A stretch of 64,000 nucleotides of DNA from an uncultured Bacteroidales bacterium (GTDB taxonomy: Bacteria; Bacteroidota; Bacteroidia; Bacteroidales; Bacteroidaceae), in the NCBI GenBank assembly GCA_902775975.1, contig CACYOC010000003.1:1-64000 (forward strand). The letters are read 5' to 3'. The notes under the pieces were generated by a model. It was not told the DNA's origin, made no database searches, and saw only the letters and a program-made list of their open reading frames with translations. Below are positions 48,098 to 57,100 of the stretch, piece by piece (the first letter of the stretch is position 1; each line of letters opens with the position of its first letter). A program made the position numbers and the translations under genes.

Positions 48098-50281
48098 ATG
48101 GGCAAGAGTAAAGGCAGACGACTGAACAAGAAAATAATTGCTGAAATGCTGCAGACGCTGTTCCAGCAGCATCCCAACGAGGTGTTTACCATCAAGCAGG
48201 TCTTCAAGATCTTGAAGTTAGATACACATCCCACCAGGATGCTCGCCATCGACATCATGGAAGAGATGACGTGGGACGACTATCTGGCAAAGGACAGCGA
48301 CAACACCTACCACCTGAACCTGAAGACGCAGGTGCAGGAGGGTACCTTCATCCGCAAGTCCAACGGCAAGAACTCCTTCCAGCCCGACGATGGCGGCAAG
48401 CCTATCTTCGTCAGCGAGCGCAACTCCATGTTTGCCTTGAACGGCGACCGTGTGCGTGTGGCTATGATGGCTCGCCGTGAGCGTCACATCAAGGAGGCGA
48501 TGGTGGTGGAAATCCTGTCGCACAAGCTGGACCAGGCGGTCGGCAAGCTGATGGTAGAGAAGGACTATGCCTTCCTCGTGACGGAAGGCAACACGTTTGT
48601 TCACGATATTCTCATTCCCAAGAAGAAGCTGAAGGGCGGCAAGACCGGCGAGAAGGCGGTCGTCAAGATTACGCAATGGCCGTCGGCGGCGTCGAAGAAC
48701 ATCGTCGGCGAGGTCATCGACGTCTTGGGCAAGGAGGGCGACAACAACGTGGAGATGCACGCCATCCTGGCACAGTACGGACTGCCTTACCGGTATCCCA
48801 AGAACGTGGAGGACGCTGCCGACAAGATTGAACCGGGCATCACTTCCGAGGAAATCAAGCGCCGCGAGGACTTCCGCGACGTGTGGACTTGTACCATCGA
48901 CCCCAAAGATGCCAAGGACTTCGACGACGCCCTTTCCTTCCGCGAGCTCAAGAGCAAGTCGACAGGTGGCAAACTCTACGAGGTGGGCGTCCATATCGCT
49001 GATGTCAGCCACTATGTGAAGGAGGGCTCTATCATCGACAAGGAGGCTGTCAAGCGTGCCACCAGCGTCTATCTCGTCGATCGCACCATCCCCATGCTGC
49101 CCGAGCGCCTCTGCAACTTCATCTGCTCGCTGCGTCCCGACGAGGAGAAGCTCTGCTACAGCGTCGTCTTTACCTTGGACGAGGACGCTAACGTGAAGGA
49201 CTACCGCATTGTGCATACCGTCATCAAGAGCAACCGCCGCTATGCCTACGAGGAGGTGCAGTCCGTTCTGGAAATGAGTAATAAGAAAGGAGAAATGAGT
49301 AATGATCCATACGCTGAGCAGTTGCGCATGCTTGATAAGTTTGCCAAGAAGCTCCGCGAGCGCCGCTTCAAGAACGGAGCCGTCAAGTTCGACCGCGAGG
49401 AGCTGCACTTCGACATCGACGAGAACGGAAAGCCAACACGTGCCTATTTCAAGAAGTCGAACGACGCCACACAGCTCATCGAGGAGTTCATGCTCCTGGC
49501 CAACCGCACCGTTGCCGAAAGCATCGGCAAGGTCAAGAAGCGTCCGGGAAAGAGCACAAAGGCAAAGACCTTCGTCTATCGTGTCCACGACCAGCCAGAC
49601 CCCACCAAACTGGAGATGCTGCGCGAGTTTGTGGTCAAGTTCGGCTATAAGATGAAGACCAGCGGCACAAAGGGAGCCATCTCCAAGTCGCTGAACAGCC
49701 TCATGGACGACTGCCAAGGCAAGAAGGAGCAGAAACTCATCGAGACCGTGGCCCTGCGCGCCATGATGAAGGCAAAATACTCTACGCATAACATCGGCCA
49801 CTACGGACTGGCCTTCGACTACTATACACACTTCACCAGTCCTATTCGCCGCTATCCTGACACGATGGTCCACCGCCTGCTCACCAAATACCAGGACGGT
49901 GCCCGCTCTGCCAACCAGGACAAGTACGAAGAGCTGAGCGAACACAGCTCGGACATGGAGCAGATAGCACAGCAGGCCGAGCGCGACAGCATCAAGTACA
50001 AGATGGTGGAGTTCATGGAGGATAAGATTGGCAACGAGTACGATGCCCACATCAGTGGCATACAGTCGTACGGCATCTACTGCGAGATTGATGAGAACCA
50101 CTGCGAAGGCATGGTGCCCATGCGCGACCTCGACGACGACTACTACGACTTCGACGAGCGCAACTACTGTCTCGTAGGCCGCCGCCATCACCACAAATAC
50201 CAGTTGGGCGACGCCATCCGCATCAAGGTCGCTCGTGCCAATCTGGAGAAACGCCAGCTCGACTTCTCCATTGCCGATTAG
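48098..50281 (+). CDS. rnr: Ribonuclease R
   Basis: 727 residues. An N-terminal winged helix (RRLNKKIIAEMLQTLFQQHP) is followed by cold-shock-type OB domains (about 80-250), the RNB catalytic domain with TIDPKDAKDFDDALSF (metal aspartates near 270-278) and HFTSPIRRYPDTMVHRLL, and a C-terminal S1 domain ending LEKRQLDFSIAD. RNase R degrades structured RNA 3' to 5'. Near residue 392-404 an insert EMSNKKGEMSND is encoded by five seven-base repeats (49272-49306) at a loop position of the RNB domain. The gene otherwise looks intact. Confidence 0.96.
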   Translation: MGKSKGRRLNKKIIAEMLQTLFQQHPNEVFTIKQVFKILKLDTHPTRMLAIDIMEEMTWDDYLAKDSDNTYHLNLKTQVQEGTFIRKSNGKNSFQPDDGGKPIFVSERNSMFALNGDRVRVAMMARRERHIKEAMVVEILSHKLDQAVGKLMVEKDYAFLVTEGNTFVHDILIPKKKLKGGKTGEKAVVKITQWPSAASKNIVGEVIDVLGKEGDNNVEMHAILAQYGLPYRYPKNVEDAADKIEPGITSEEIKRREDFRDVWTCTIDPKDAKDFDDALSFRELKSKSTGGKLYEVGVHIADVSHYVKEGSIIDKEAVKRATSVYLVDRTIPMLPERLCNFICSLRPDEEKLCYSVVFTLDEDANVKDYRIVHTVIKSNRRYAYEEVQSVLEMSNKKGEMSNDPYAEQLRMLDKFAKKLRERRFKNGAVKFDREELHFDIDENGKPTRAYFKKSNDATQLIEEFMLLANRTVAESIGKVKKRPGKSTKAKTFVYRVHDQPDPTKLEMLREFVVKFGYKMKTSGTKGAISKSLNSLMDDCQGKKEQKLIETVALRAMMKAKYSTHNIGHYGLAFDYYTHFTSPIRRYPDTMVHRLLTKYQDGARSANQDKYEELSEHSSDMEQIAQQAERDSIKYKMVEFMEDKIGNEYDAHISGIQSYGIYCEIDENHCEGMVPMRDLDDDYYDFDERNYCLVGRRHHHKYQLGDAIRIKVARANLEKRQLDFSIAD
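49272..49306. repeat. Five heptanucleotide repeats inside rnr
   Basis: AAATGAG, TAATAAG, AAAGGAG, AAATGAG, TAATGAT; two related sub-units alternate. Read in frame as EMSNKKGEMSND. Confidence 0.85.
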
Positions 50282-50291
50282 CCCCTCGACT

Positions 50292-50340
50292 CTTGACACT
50301 TGAAACTTGAAACTTGAAACTTGAAACTTGAAACTTGAAA
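50292..50340. repeat. Seven heptanucleotide repeats (CTTGAAA) between rnr and the GH53 gene
   Basis: CTTGACA then CTTGAAA x6, the same unit type as at 110-151 and 4085-4105. Confidence 0.97.
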
Positions 50341-50353
50341 CTCGACCCTCGAC

Positions 50354-51451
50354 ATGAAAAGACTAATTCTATTCCTTTGCGGACTGCTGACCATGAGCAA
50401 CCTCATGGCACAGTCCCCAGCGACGGACTTTGTAAAAGGTGCCGACGTAGGCTTCCTGCTCGGCCAGGAGCAGCGCGGCGTCAAGTTTCACGACCGCCAA
50501 GGACGGGAGCGCGAATGTCTGGAACTGCTGAAGAACGACTACCACATCAACGCTATCCGAATGCGTGTCTGGGTCAATCCGCGAGGCGGCGACTGCGACA
50601 AGTACGCCTTGCTGACGATGGCACGGCGCGTCAAGGCGTTGGGAATGGACTTCATGGTCGATTTCCACTATAGCGACTGGTGGGCAGACCCTGCCAAGCA
50701 GAACATTCCGAAGGCATGGCTGGGCCACTCGTTCGAAGAGATGAAGCAGGACGTGCGCCAGCATACCATCGAGGTCCTGACGCTGCTGCGCGACAACGGC
50801 ATTACACCTCGTTGGGTGCAGGTAGGCAACGAAACCGCTAACGGCCTGCTGTGGAGCGTCAAGACCGACGAGCGCGGCTGGGAAGTCAAGGACTCGTTAG
50901 GCAACACCTTCATCACACACTCCATGGGACATATCGACACCGAGCCTCAGCAGTATGCAGGCTTCATCCGTGCAGGCTACGACGCCGTGAAGGAAGTCTT
51001 CCCCGAGGCCATCGTCATTGTCCATCTGGACCGCGGCCACCTGCAGCAGCTCTACGACTGGAACCTCGATACCATCCTGAAGTACGGTGGCAAATTCGAC
51101 ATGGTAGGCATGTCGCTCTATCCCTACTGGGCGATAGAGAAGGACTCCACCCTCACTGCCGACGGCATCATCACCAACTGCATAGCCAATATCCGCCACG
51201 TCAGCGAGAAGTACCATTGCGACGTCATGATCGTCGAGACCGGTTACGAAGTCGATGAGCAGCATCCTGAAGTCATGGAGGCTGGTCGCCGCCAGCTCTC
51301 TCGCCTTATCCGTGAGGCCCGCAGCGCCACCAACGGCCACTGCCGTGGCGTCTTCTATTGGGAGCCCCAGTGCCTCCCTGGCGGCTACCGCCTCGGCGCC
51401 TTCGACAGCACCGCCACCCCCACCGCCATCATGGACGCCTTTATTCAGTAA
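50354..51451 (+). CDS. GH53 arabinogalactan endo-beta-1,4-galactanase
   Basis: 365 residues with a signal peptide (1-19, ending NLMAQ). The TIM-barrel GH53 features are FVKGADVGFLLGQE, NAIRMRVWVNPRGG, the acid/base Glu160 in VQVGNETANGLLW and the nucleophile Glu295 in IVETGYE, with the end region GVFYWEPQCLPGG. It would cut the beta-1,4-galactan side chains of pectin in the periplasm or outside. It stands alone without SusC/D genes nearby. Its 3' end overlaps the convergent DUF4143 gene by 11 bases. Confidence 0.92.
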   Translation: MKRLILFLCGLLTMSNLMAQSPATDFVKGADVGFLLGQEQRGVKFHDRQGRERECLELLKNDYHINAIRMRVWVNPRGGDCDKYALLTMARRVKALGMDFMVDFHYSDWWADPAKQNIPKAWLGHSFEEMKQDVRQHTIEVLTLLRDNGITPRWVQVGNETANGLLWSVKTDERGWEVKDSLGNTFITHSMGHIDTEPQQYAGFIRAGYDAVKEVFPEAIVIVHLDRGHLQQLYDWNLDTILKYGGKFDMVGMSLYPYWAIEKDSTLTADGIITNCIANIRHVSEKYHCDVMIVETGYEVDEQHPEVMEAGRRQLSRLIREARSATNGHCRGVFYWEPQCLPGGYRLGAFDSTATPTAIMDAFIQ

Positions 51452-52838
51452 CCCCCTCCAGGTTTATATCATAAATGACGTTACCAATCACTTCTTTTTT
51501 TAAAAAAGTAACCATATAGATAGGCAGATAAACAATGTTACCGCTCACGCTAACGTTATCATTACAGAACACGATAGCACGAGGTATCTCGTAGTCTGCA
51601 TTACCCATCACATTACTCAAGGCGTTATGTCTTTGATAGTCCTTGCCTGATTTCACCTCTATGGGTAATACGTGCCCGTTTTTCTCGATGACGAAGTCCA
51701 GCTCGCCCTGTTTCTTGCTGTTGAAATAGTAAAGTTCGAATCCGTGGGCATGCAGTTCCTGAGCCACCACATTTTCAAAGATAGAACCAAAGTTGATGCC
51801 CTTCTCGCCGTTGATGATACGTAGCTGGATACCCTCAACATACTGACACGCCAACAGTCCTATATCGCTTTGGAATAACTTGAATAGATTTCTGCTGCGT
51901 GATAATAGCAATGGCACAACGGGCTCTTCAACATTATATGTCGGTAGTGCTACACCGGCATTCTTCAGCCACAGAAAACTATTCTCATAGCGCGAGAATT
52001 TCAAGTTCTCATGAAGGTCTTTCAAGACAAATCGTTTATTCTTGGCATTCAGTTCCGAAGGTATCAGGTCGAAAATCTCATCGAGGTAGAGCTTACTATC
52101 CTTGTCGTACTTCGCAATGTCGCGCTTGTAGAGCCGGATGATCGCCTGCTGTTCTGCTATCACCTCCTGCAGATTGTGTGTATCGACATACTTCTGCACT
52201 GCTGCCGGCATACCCCCCACTATGAGATAGAGCCTGAACAGTTCCATCATTTTCTTATGTACAAACTCATCTACGGGCTGTTGATGTTCAAAAGCCTGAT
52301 TCAGAGAGTCCACCACCTGCTTAGACACACCCATTGCCAATATGAATTCTTCCATATCAAGCGGATGCATGTCTATTACATCCATATAGCCAACAGGCTC
52401 TGAGCGCAAATCCTTGAGCTCCACACCAAGCAACGAACCGCTTAGAACATAACGATAACTACCCTCATCCACCAAAAACTTGATGGCAGTCACTATCTCT
52501 GGACATTCTTGCACCTCATCAAAGAATACGAGAGTCTTTCCTGCCACCAAAGGAGTGCTGGTCAACAATGAAAGTCTCACCAGAATATCCTGACTGTTCT
52601 TCGCTCCCTTCAATATCTCTGAAGCACCAGGCTGCTCAATAAAGTTGATCTCCACAAAGTTTTCGTAGAAGGTGGTACCATATTGGCGAATAGAAAAAGA
52701 CTTTCCCGTTTGACGGGCTCCTGTCACCAGCAGTGCCTTGTTGGTCTTATTATAAAACCATTCTAAATAGCTGTCAATCTTTCGTTTAAGCATACGTTTG
52801 TCCGTTTTTCCAATATAAAACTCGACGTTTCTGTCCAT
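51441..52838 (-). CDS. AAA+ ATPase with DUF4143 nuclease-like domain
   Basis: 465 residues. Walker A GARQTGKS (about 40-47), Walker B LVFFDEVQE (about 100-108) and sensor VLSGSLLG belong to the AAA_14 type. The C-terminal DUF4143 domain has the PD-(D/E)xK-like core ELDFVIEKNGHVLPIEVKSGK (Asp/Glu/Lys near 385-405). The family is widespread in Bacteroidales and of unknown function; links to DNA-related stress or toxin systems are guessed. The first 16 residues (MDRNVEFYIGKTDKRM) are encoded by the 33-bp repeat array that also holds the promoter, an arrangement described in the findings. Its end overlaps the GH53 gene. Confidence 0.88.
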   Translation of the reverse strand: MDRNVEFYIGKTDKRMLKRKIDSYLEWFYNKTNKALLVTGARQTGKSFSIRQYGTTFYENFVEINFIEQPGASEILKGAKNSQDILVRLSLLTSTPLVAGKTLVFFDEVQECPEIVTAIKFLVDEGSYRYVLSGSLLGVELKDLRSEPVGYMDVIDMHPLDMEEFILAMGVSKQVVDSLNQAFEHQQPVDEFVHKKMMELFRLYLIVGGMPAAVQKYVDTHNLQEVIAEQQAIIRLYKRDIAKYDKDSKLYLDEIFDLIPSELNAKNKRFVLKDLHENLKFSRYENSFLWLKNAGVALPTYNVEEPVVPLLLSRSRNLFKLFQSDIGLLACQYVEGIQLRIINGEKGINFGSIFENVVAQELHAHGFELYYFNSKKQGELDFVIEKNGHVLPIEVKSGKDYQRHNALSNVMGNADYEIPRAIVFCNDNVSVSGNIVYLPIYMVTFLKKEVIGNVIYDINLEGVTE

Positions 52839-52920
52839 TTTTCCAATGCAAAGATAACAGTTTTTGTCCGCTTTTCCAACATAAAAACAGGTATTTTTGT
52901 CCGCTTTTCCAATAAATTAA
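52798..52920. repeat. Four 33-bp tandem repeats over the DUF4143 promoter and start
   Basis: The core TTGGAAAAnCGGACA (minus strand) recurs at an exact 33-base period; the aligned G of GTCCR on the plus strand is at 52800, 52833, 52866 and 52899. The second copy contains both the start codon (52838) and the -7 box TATCTTTG (52849-52856). The frame is open through all four copies as an 11-residue repeat [FY]-[IV]-G-K-x-D-[KR]-N, back to a stop near 52917. Confidence 0.92.
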
Positions 52921-53039
52921 TAATTCCGGATGCCCAGCCAAGCCCTATTTTTAGCTTTTTAACAAAAAGTCAACTGTTAAATTATTGCAAGTTCGATTAT
53001 TTTTTGTCTTGTTTTTAGCGTCAATAACAAGACTTTTGT

Positions 53040-53047
53040 TATCTTTG
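53040..53047 (+). promoter_or_regulatory. -7 box before the AbiEii remnant
   Basis: TATCTTTG, 13 bases before the ATG at 53061. No TTTG at the right distance. Confidence 0.6.
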
Positions 53048-53060
53048 CACCATCAAAAAC

Positions 53061-53468
53061 ATGTTTAATGTTCTTGACAAACGACGCACGTTGACAGAGA
53101 AACTGGTGTCATTGTTCCGTTATTCACTTGCTAACAACCCTATACAAGAGCTGTCTGCCAAGATTCGCCACTTCTATGATCTCTATTTCCTTCTGCGTGA
53201 CACTGAGACTCACACCTATTTGCAAAGTGAAGACTTCAAAACAGACTTGAAGGCTTTGTTTGACCATGATCAGCAGGAATTTGAAAAGCCCGATGGATGG
53301 CAAGGAAAGACGATGGGTGATTCTCCTTTGCTGACTGATTTTCACGCCGTGTGGATGAATCTGCAATCCCTTTATTTACGAGAATTGCCAGACTTGGCCT
53401 ATCAGGAGATTCCTTCGGCTGAACAAATCGAAGAAAGTATTATTACCATTCTTTCAACCGTAAAATAG
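53061..53468 (+). pseudogene. C-terminal remnant of an AbiEii-type nucleotidyltransferase toxin
   Basis: 135 residues: RTLTEKLVSLFRYSLANNPI followed by ELSAKIRHFYDLYFLL is the typical C-terminal half of AbiEii/AbiGii toxins. These transfer nucleotides to RNA in an abortive-infection toxin-antitoxin system. The N-terminal nucleotidyltransferase core (GxS...DxD) is missing, and no AbiEi antitoxin gene is present. A good -7 box directly precedes the remaining ATG, so a truncated protein could still be made. I treat it as a decayed gene. Confidence 0.75.
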
Positions 53469-53567
53469 AATAGTTGTAGTTGTGTGCACTATTGCGGTGC
53501 AAAAGTACAACAAAACTACAACTGTCACAACGTGTATTTCAACGGATGCTTACTTTTCTCATTCCAA

Positions 53568-53602
53568 CTCCCCTCCCCCCCGGGAGGGGCAGGGGGTGGG
53601 CT
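53568..53602. repeat. GC-rich palindromic repeat
   Basis: CTCCCCTCCCC...GGGAGGGG then CAGGGGGTGGGCT, nearly identical to the copy at 3162-3196. Confidence 0.9.
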
Positions 53603-53609
53603 ATCTTTG

Positions 53610-53645
53610 TTAAAAAAGTACACAACGGAGTAGAATCCGCTGTGT
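53610..53645 (-). terminator. Terminator of the minus-strand secreted-protein operon
   Basis: Stem GTACACA-GC-GGA / TCC-GT-TGTGTAC, then six T on the minus strand. It ends transcription coming from the acidic-peptide gene at 53876-54040. Confidence 0.85.
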
Positions 53646-53662
53646 ACTCATTAACTACAATA

Positions 53663-53774
53663 GGCCCTACGCATCTCACGACGCCAAAAATGACCTATAC
53701 TACATAAATAACTAATATAATATTATGAAAAAACTGGGCCCTGCACACCTCGCGGTGTCGTGTTTCGATGGCCC
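53663..53774 (-). other. Two related stem-loops in the 3' region of the operon
   Basis: On the minus strand GGCGTCGTGAGATGCGTAGG+GCC (53663-53685) resembles CGACACCGCGAGGTGTGCAG+GGCCC (53736-53774). The second folds as GGGCC...GGCCC around ACACC-GCGA-GGTGT-like arms. The shared core is C-G-x-GAG-x-TG-x-G-x-AGGGCC. Their position between the peptide gene and the terminator suggests 3' UTR structure. Confidence 0.4.
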
Positions 53775-53803
53775 TAATATTACTTGGTTTCTACTTTCTT
53801 ATT

Positions 53804-53837
53804 CCCCCTCCTCCCCACGGGGAGGCCGGGAGGGGGC
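53804..53837. repeat. GC-rich palindromic repeat
   Basis: CCCCCTCCTCCCCACGGGGA+GGCCGGGAGGGGGC, downstream of the first acidic-peptide gene. Confidence 0.85.
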
Positions 53838-53875
53838 TTTCTCAATTTCTCATTCTCTCATTTTCTCATTTTTAA

Positions 53876-54040
53876 TTAGTACTCGTCTTCGTCGTCGAAG
53901 TCGAAGTCACGGCCAAAGACGGGATCTCCATCTCTTACGACCTCATTACTTGTTTGAGGCGTACCATCTGATGTAGCCAGCATCTGCTGTGTGGCTATCT
54001 TTACGACCTCTATGGTCGGATTGATATATGTCTTTTTCAT
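53876..54040 (-). CDS. Small peptide with conserved start and acidic tail (copy A)
   Basis: 54 residues, starting MKKTYINPTIEVVKIATQQM, with LATSDG near residue 21-26, a variable middle, and the tail FGRDFDFDDEDEY. The paralogue at 58699-58872 has the same start (MKKTYINPNMEVVKI) and tail (LGREFDFDDEDEY) but a different middle. There is no classical signal peptide. It lies 80 bases after the large secreted protein of 54121-57369, separated by a palindromic repeat, and before a terminator. From memory, similar MKKxYxxP...L small proteins are common and uncharacterised in Bacteroidales. A leader-core layout as in modified or exported peptides is conceivable, but no modifying enzyme is visible. 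Confidence 0.75.
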   Translation of the reverse strand: MKKTYINPTIEVVKIATQQMLATSDGTPQTSNEVVRDGDPVFGRDFDFDDEDEY

Positions 54041-54082
54041 TGTTCTTTATTCAATTATTTTTTATTTCTTATTGTTTCATTT

Positions 54083-54120
54083 CTCCCCTCCCTCAGCAGG
54101 GAGGGGGCTGGGGGTGGGTC
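54083..54120. repeat. GC-rich palindromic repeat
   Basis: CTCCCCTCCCTCAGCAGGGA then GGGGGCTGGGGGTGGGTC, between the large secreted gene and the small peptide gene. Confidence 0.9.
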
Positions 54121-57100
54121 TTATTTAATCACGACTTTACGTCCATTCACGATATACAGACCCTTAGTAGGCTGAGCAACCTTGCGACCGCTCAGGTCGT
54201 AGAAGTCACCTCTTACTTCAGCCTTCAGACCTCTTACTTCGTTCAGCGATGTCGTTTCGCCCTCGTCATCGAGGAAGAAGAAGCTGCGAGCAGCACCAGC
54301 ACCACCATCTTCAATCTCCAAGTAAGCCTTGTCAGAAGGAACGGTGGGAGAATATTCGTTATCGATGATGGCGAATGCAGCCTTCCCGTCTCTCAGCGTC
54401 AAAATGTATCTGCTCTTACCACCTTCAGCATCAACAGCAGCATCTTCACCCTGTTTCAGGCAGTTCGTTGCGCTATAGTCAGTGCCAGTAGCAGCCTTCT
54501 TCACATAGTGAGTACCTGCAGTGGCATTAATCATCAGCGGTGTATTGGCAGCAACAGCACCAACCTCAGTCTTTTCAAGTGCCGTTCCAGAAGTACCTGT
54601 AACAACGTATGCCGTTACGTCAGAACCAGTGAAGTCAAGAGCACTACCATTGCAGAAGGTTATCCAGTTGTAAGCATTACCAGTGACGGCAACGACTTCA
54701 ACGTAAGTTACATCAGCCTGAGTTATACGAGCCTTGTTGTGAGTTGTAAATGTAACGGTTGACTCACCGCTGCTAAATTCAGACGTCCACGTACCTGTTG
54801 CTGCAGGTTTTGCGTCTGCCTTATCGACATATGTACCAACAGATGCTGTCATCTCACCATTTCTATCAGCCTGTGCTGCTGTGAACGTAAAGACTATACG
54901 AGATATTCTCTTTGAACCTGATGCAGAAATAGTAATAGTATGGCCACCAGAAGAATTGCCATCATTAAGGTATGAAGCACCCGGAGATAATGTTGACTGG
55001 AAATTGATACCATCCTGTGTCGTTCCTGGGTCTGACACTACGAAACTTGCATTCTTTAAATCAAATGTCACCTCGTCACTAACAGGAACAACGACCTCAG
55101 AGAACGTAGCAGCAACGGTTACATTCTCAGCAGGCATGGTGAATTGATTATCGGTAATAGTAACCTCATCACTACTTGTATCACCTGTTACTGTCAGCGA
55201 GTTCAGTTCGTAACCGTCAGCAGGAGAAACAGTCAGCGTAACAGTTGCACCAGCAACTGCGGGAGAAGGAGACGCCGTAACACTACCATTCGAGAATGAA
55301 GGAATAGTAATAGTATAGGTAGGAACTGAAACAAACGTAGCAGAAACTGTCACAGCCTCAGCAGGCATGGAGAAGGTGTAATGAGTAGCATCTACCTCAG
55401 AAGTCGCTACTGTACTCTCATCAGCCTTTGTCACCGTCAGCGTCGAAAGTGCATAGCCATCAGCAGGAGTAACGGTCAGAGTTACCGTCTCTCCTTCTGC
55501 AGCCTCATCAACGTCAGCAGTAACATTACCATTGGTCATTGCGGCAATATTTACATCATACTTTGCGACAGCCGCTGTCACTGCATATTTTGTGAAGCCA
55601 CCATCACCATTGTTTCCCTTACTCTCAATCATAATCATACAAGGAGCAGATGGATCGAGTGCAATGTCAATCGAATTGTCTGTACTTGCAGTTGCAGTAG
55701 GTGTGGCAAGCTTAACGCCATTACGATATACATTGATACCTTTGCCTGATGCAGAACCAGATGTCAAGGTAAGTGTCTGAGCTGCACTGATAAAGTAATA
55801 TTGGCGAGTATTACCCAGAGAAATACGCCTTGTGCCACCAGATTCATTGTCATCTTTAGCAAACTTCACACCTTTACTATTATCCCAACCATAATGGTTA
55901 TATACCCAAGTAGGAACTGCGGTAAATGTCTCTGTTTCAATGTCGCCGGTTACTTCCAGAGGTGTGAAAGCGGTCTTTGTTATAGTATATACACCAGTCG
56001 TTGTGCCATCTTCAGCAGTAACAGTAACAGTATTACCTTCAACAACCTTTGTGGCATTGTCAGAAATCACAATAGACGATTCGTTTACTGTAGGAGCCGA
56101 TTCGCCTGAAAGATAGGGAACTGTAATAGTACCAGCACCTTCTGTCAAAGAGCTTATTGCTCCGTAAGCACTATTAGAGAACTGGATGCTTAACAATTCA
56201 CAAGCATTGCTTCCTACAACTTCCACAGAAACAACATCAGAAGTTGCGTAACCCTCACTATTGCTTGCTACTACATAGTAATACTTAGTTCCAATGGCTG
56301 CAGTGGAGGGAGAATATGAAGCCTCTGTAGCACCATCAATCTTATGTTCTTCATCAACTGTTGCTACTGCTGCTGTGTTGCTATACCACTGATACGTAGG
56401 ACTGGGTAAACCCGTTGAAGAGGCTGTCAGTGTTACAGCTGTATTTTTGGCAACAGCTTCAGCTGGCCCACCAGTAATTGTTGGCTTGGTAGGAGCAGAG
56501 GCGGCAGAAATAGTAATAGTAGCAACATTAGACTCCACCTCAGCTGATGTAGGAGTTGCGCTATCTGTAACTTTACAATAGTAGTAACCTGTTGCAGTTG
56601 TTGAGGGAGTATAGGAAGCCGTCTGCGAACCCTTTGCAATCTCGTCATCACTAGTCAGAGCAGAGGGGCTACTCTTTTCTGCGTCAGCACAGCTATACCA
56701 CTGGTAGGTGTAAGGCTTTGTACCACCGGTAGCAGCTACTGTCAATGCTGCGGCAGATGCGCCAGAAGCATATTCAGCTGATGTAGGATGAGTGGAAATA
56801 GCAAGTTCCGTCGGGGTTTGAGCTTTAATTGCGTATAATTCAAGTTCGTTACTTGCAGACAAACGAATAACATTATTGACAGAACTTGTTAAGTCAACAT
56901 ATGCATATCCATTCCTTGGTTCCGATTCATTGGGATACGTTATGGTTGCAGAAGCATCATTACTACCATTTAGATAGATGTTCATTGAGCGTCCATCAGG
57001 AGTAGAGTTACTCCATACATAGAAATATAGGCGAGTAACCCCTGTCACATAAATATATAATGAATAATCATTAGACAAAGTTGAATTGTAAGCTTTTTCA

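Larger units (their letters stand above)
53469..53875. other. Gene-free stretch with terminator, palindromes and paired stem-loops
   Basis: No gene is seen. It holds an inverted repeat AGTTGTAGTT / AACTACAACT (about 53472-53521), a GC-rich palindrome (53568-53602), a minus-strand terminator (53610-53645), two related stem-loops (53663-53774), a second palindrome (53804-53837) and CT-rich heptamers (53843-53873). Confidence 0.8.

Noticed and set aside
48218-50299. 693-codon open frame on the minus strand across rnr
   Set aside because: Shadow of a GC-rich gene in the opposite frame; composition is implausible and RNase R on the plus strand explains the region.
53725-53976. Plus-strand 83-codon frame over the first acidic-peptide gene
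   Set aside because: It is the complement of the palindromic repeat and of the conserved peptide gene; the minus-strand reading has a paralogue and the plus one does not.
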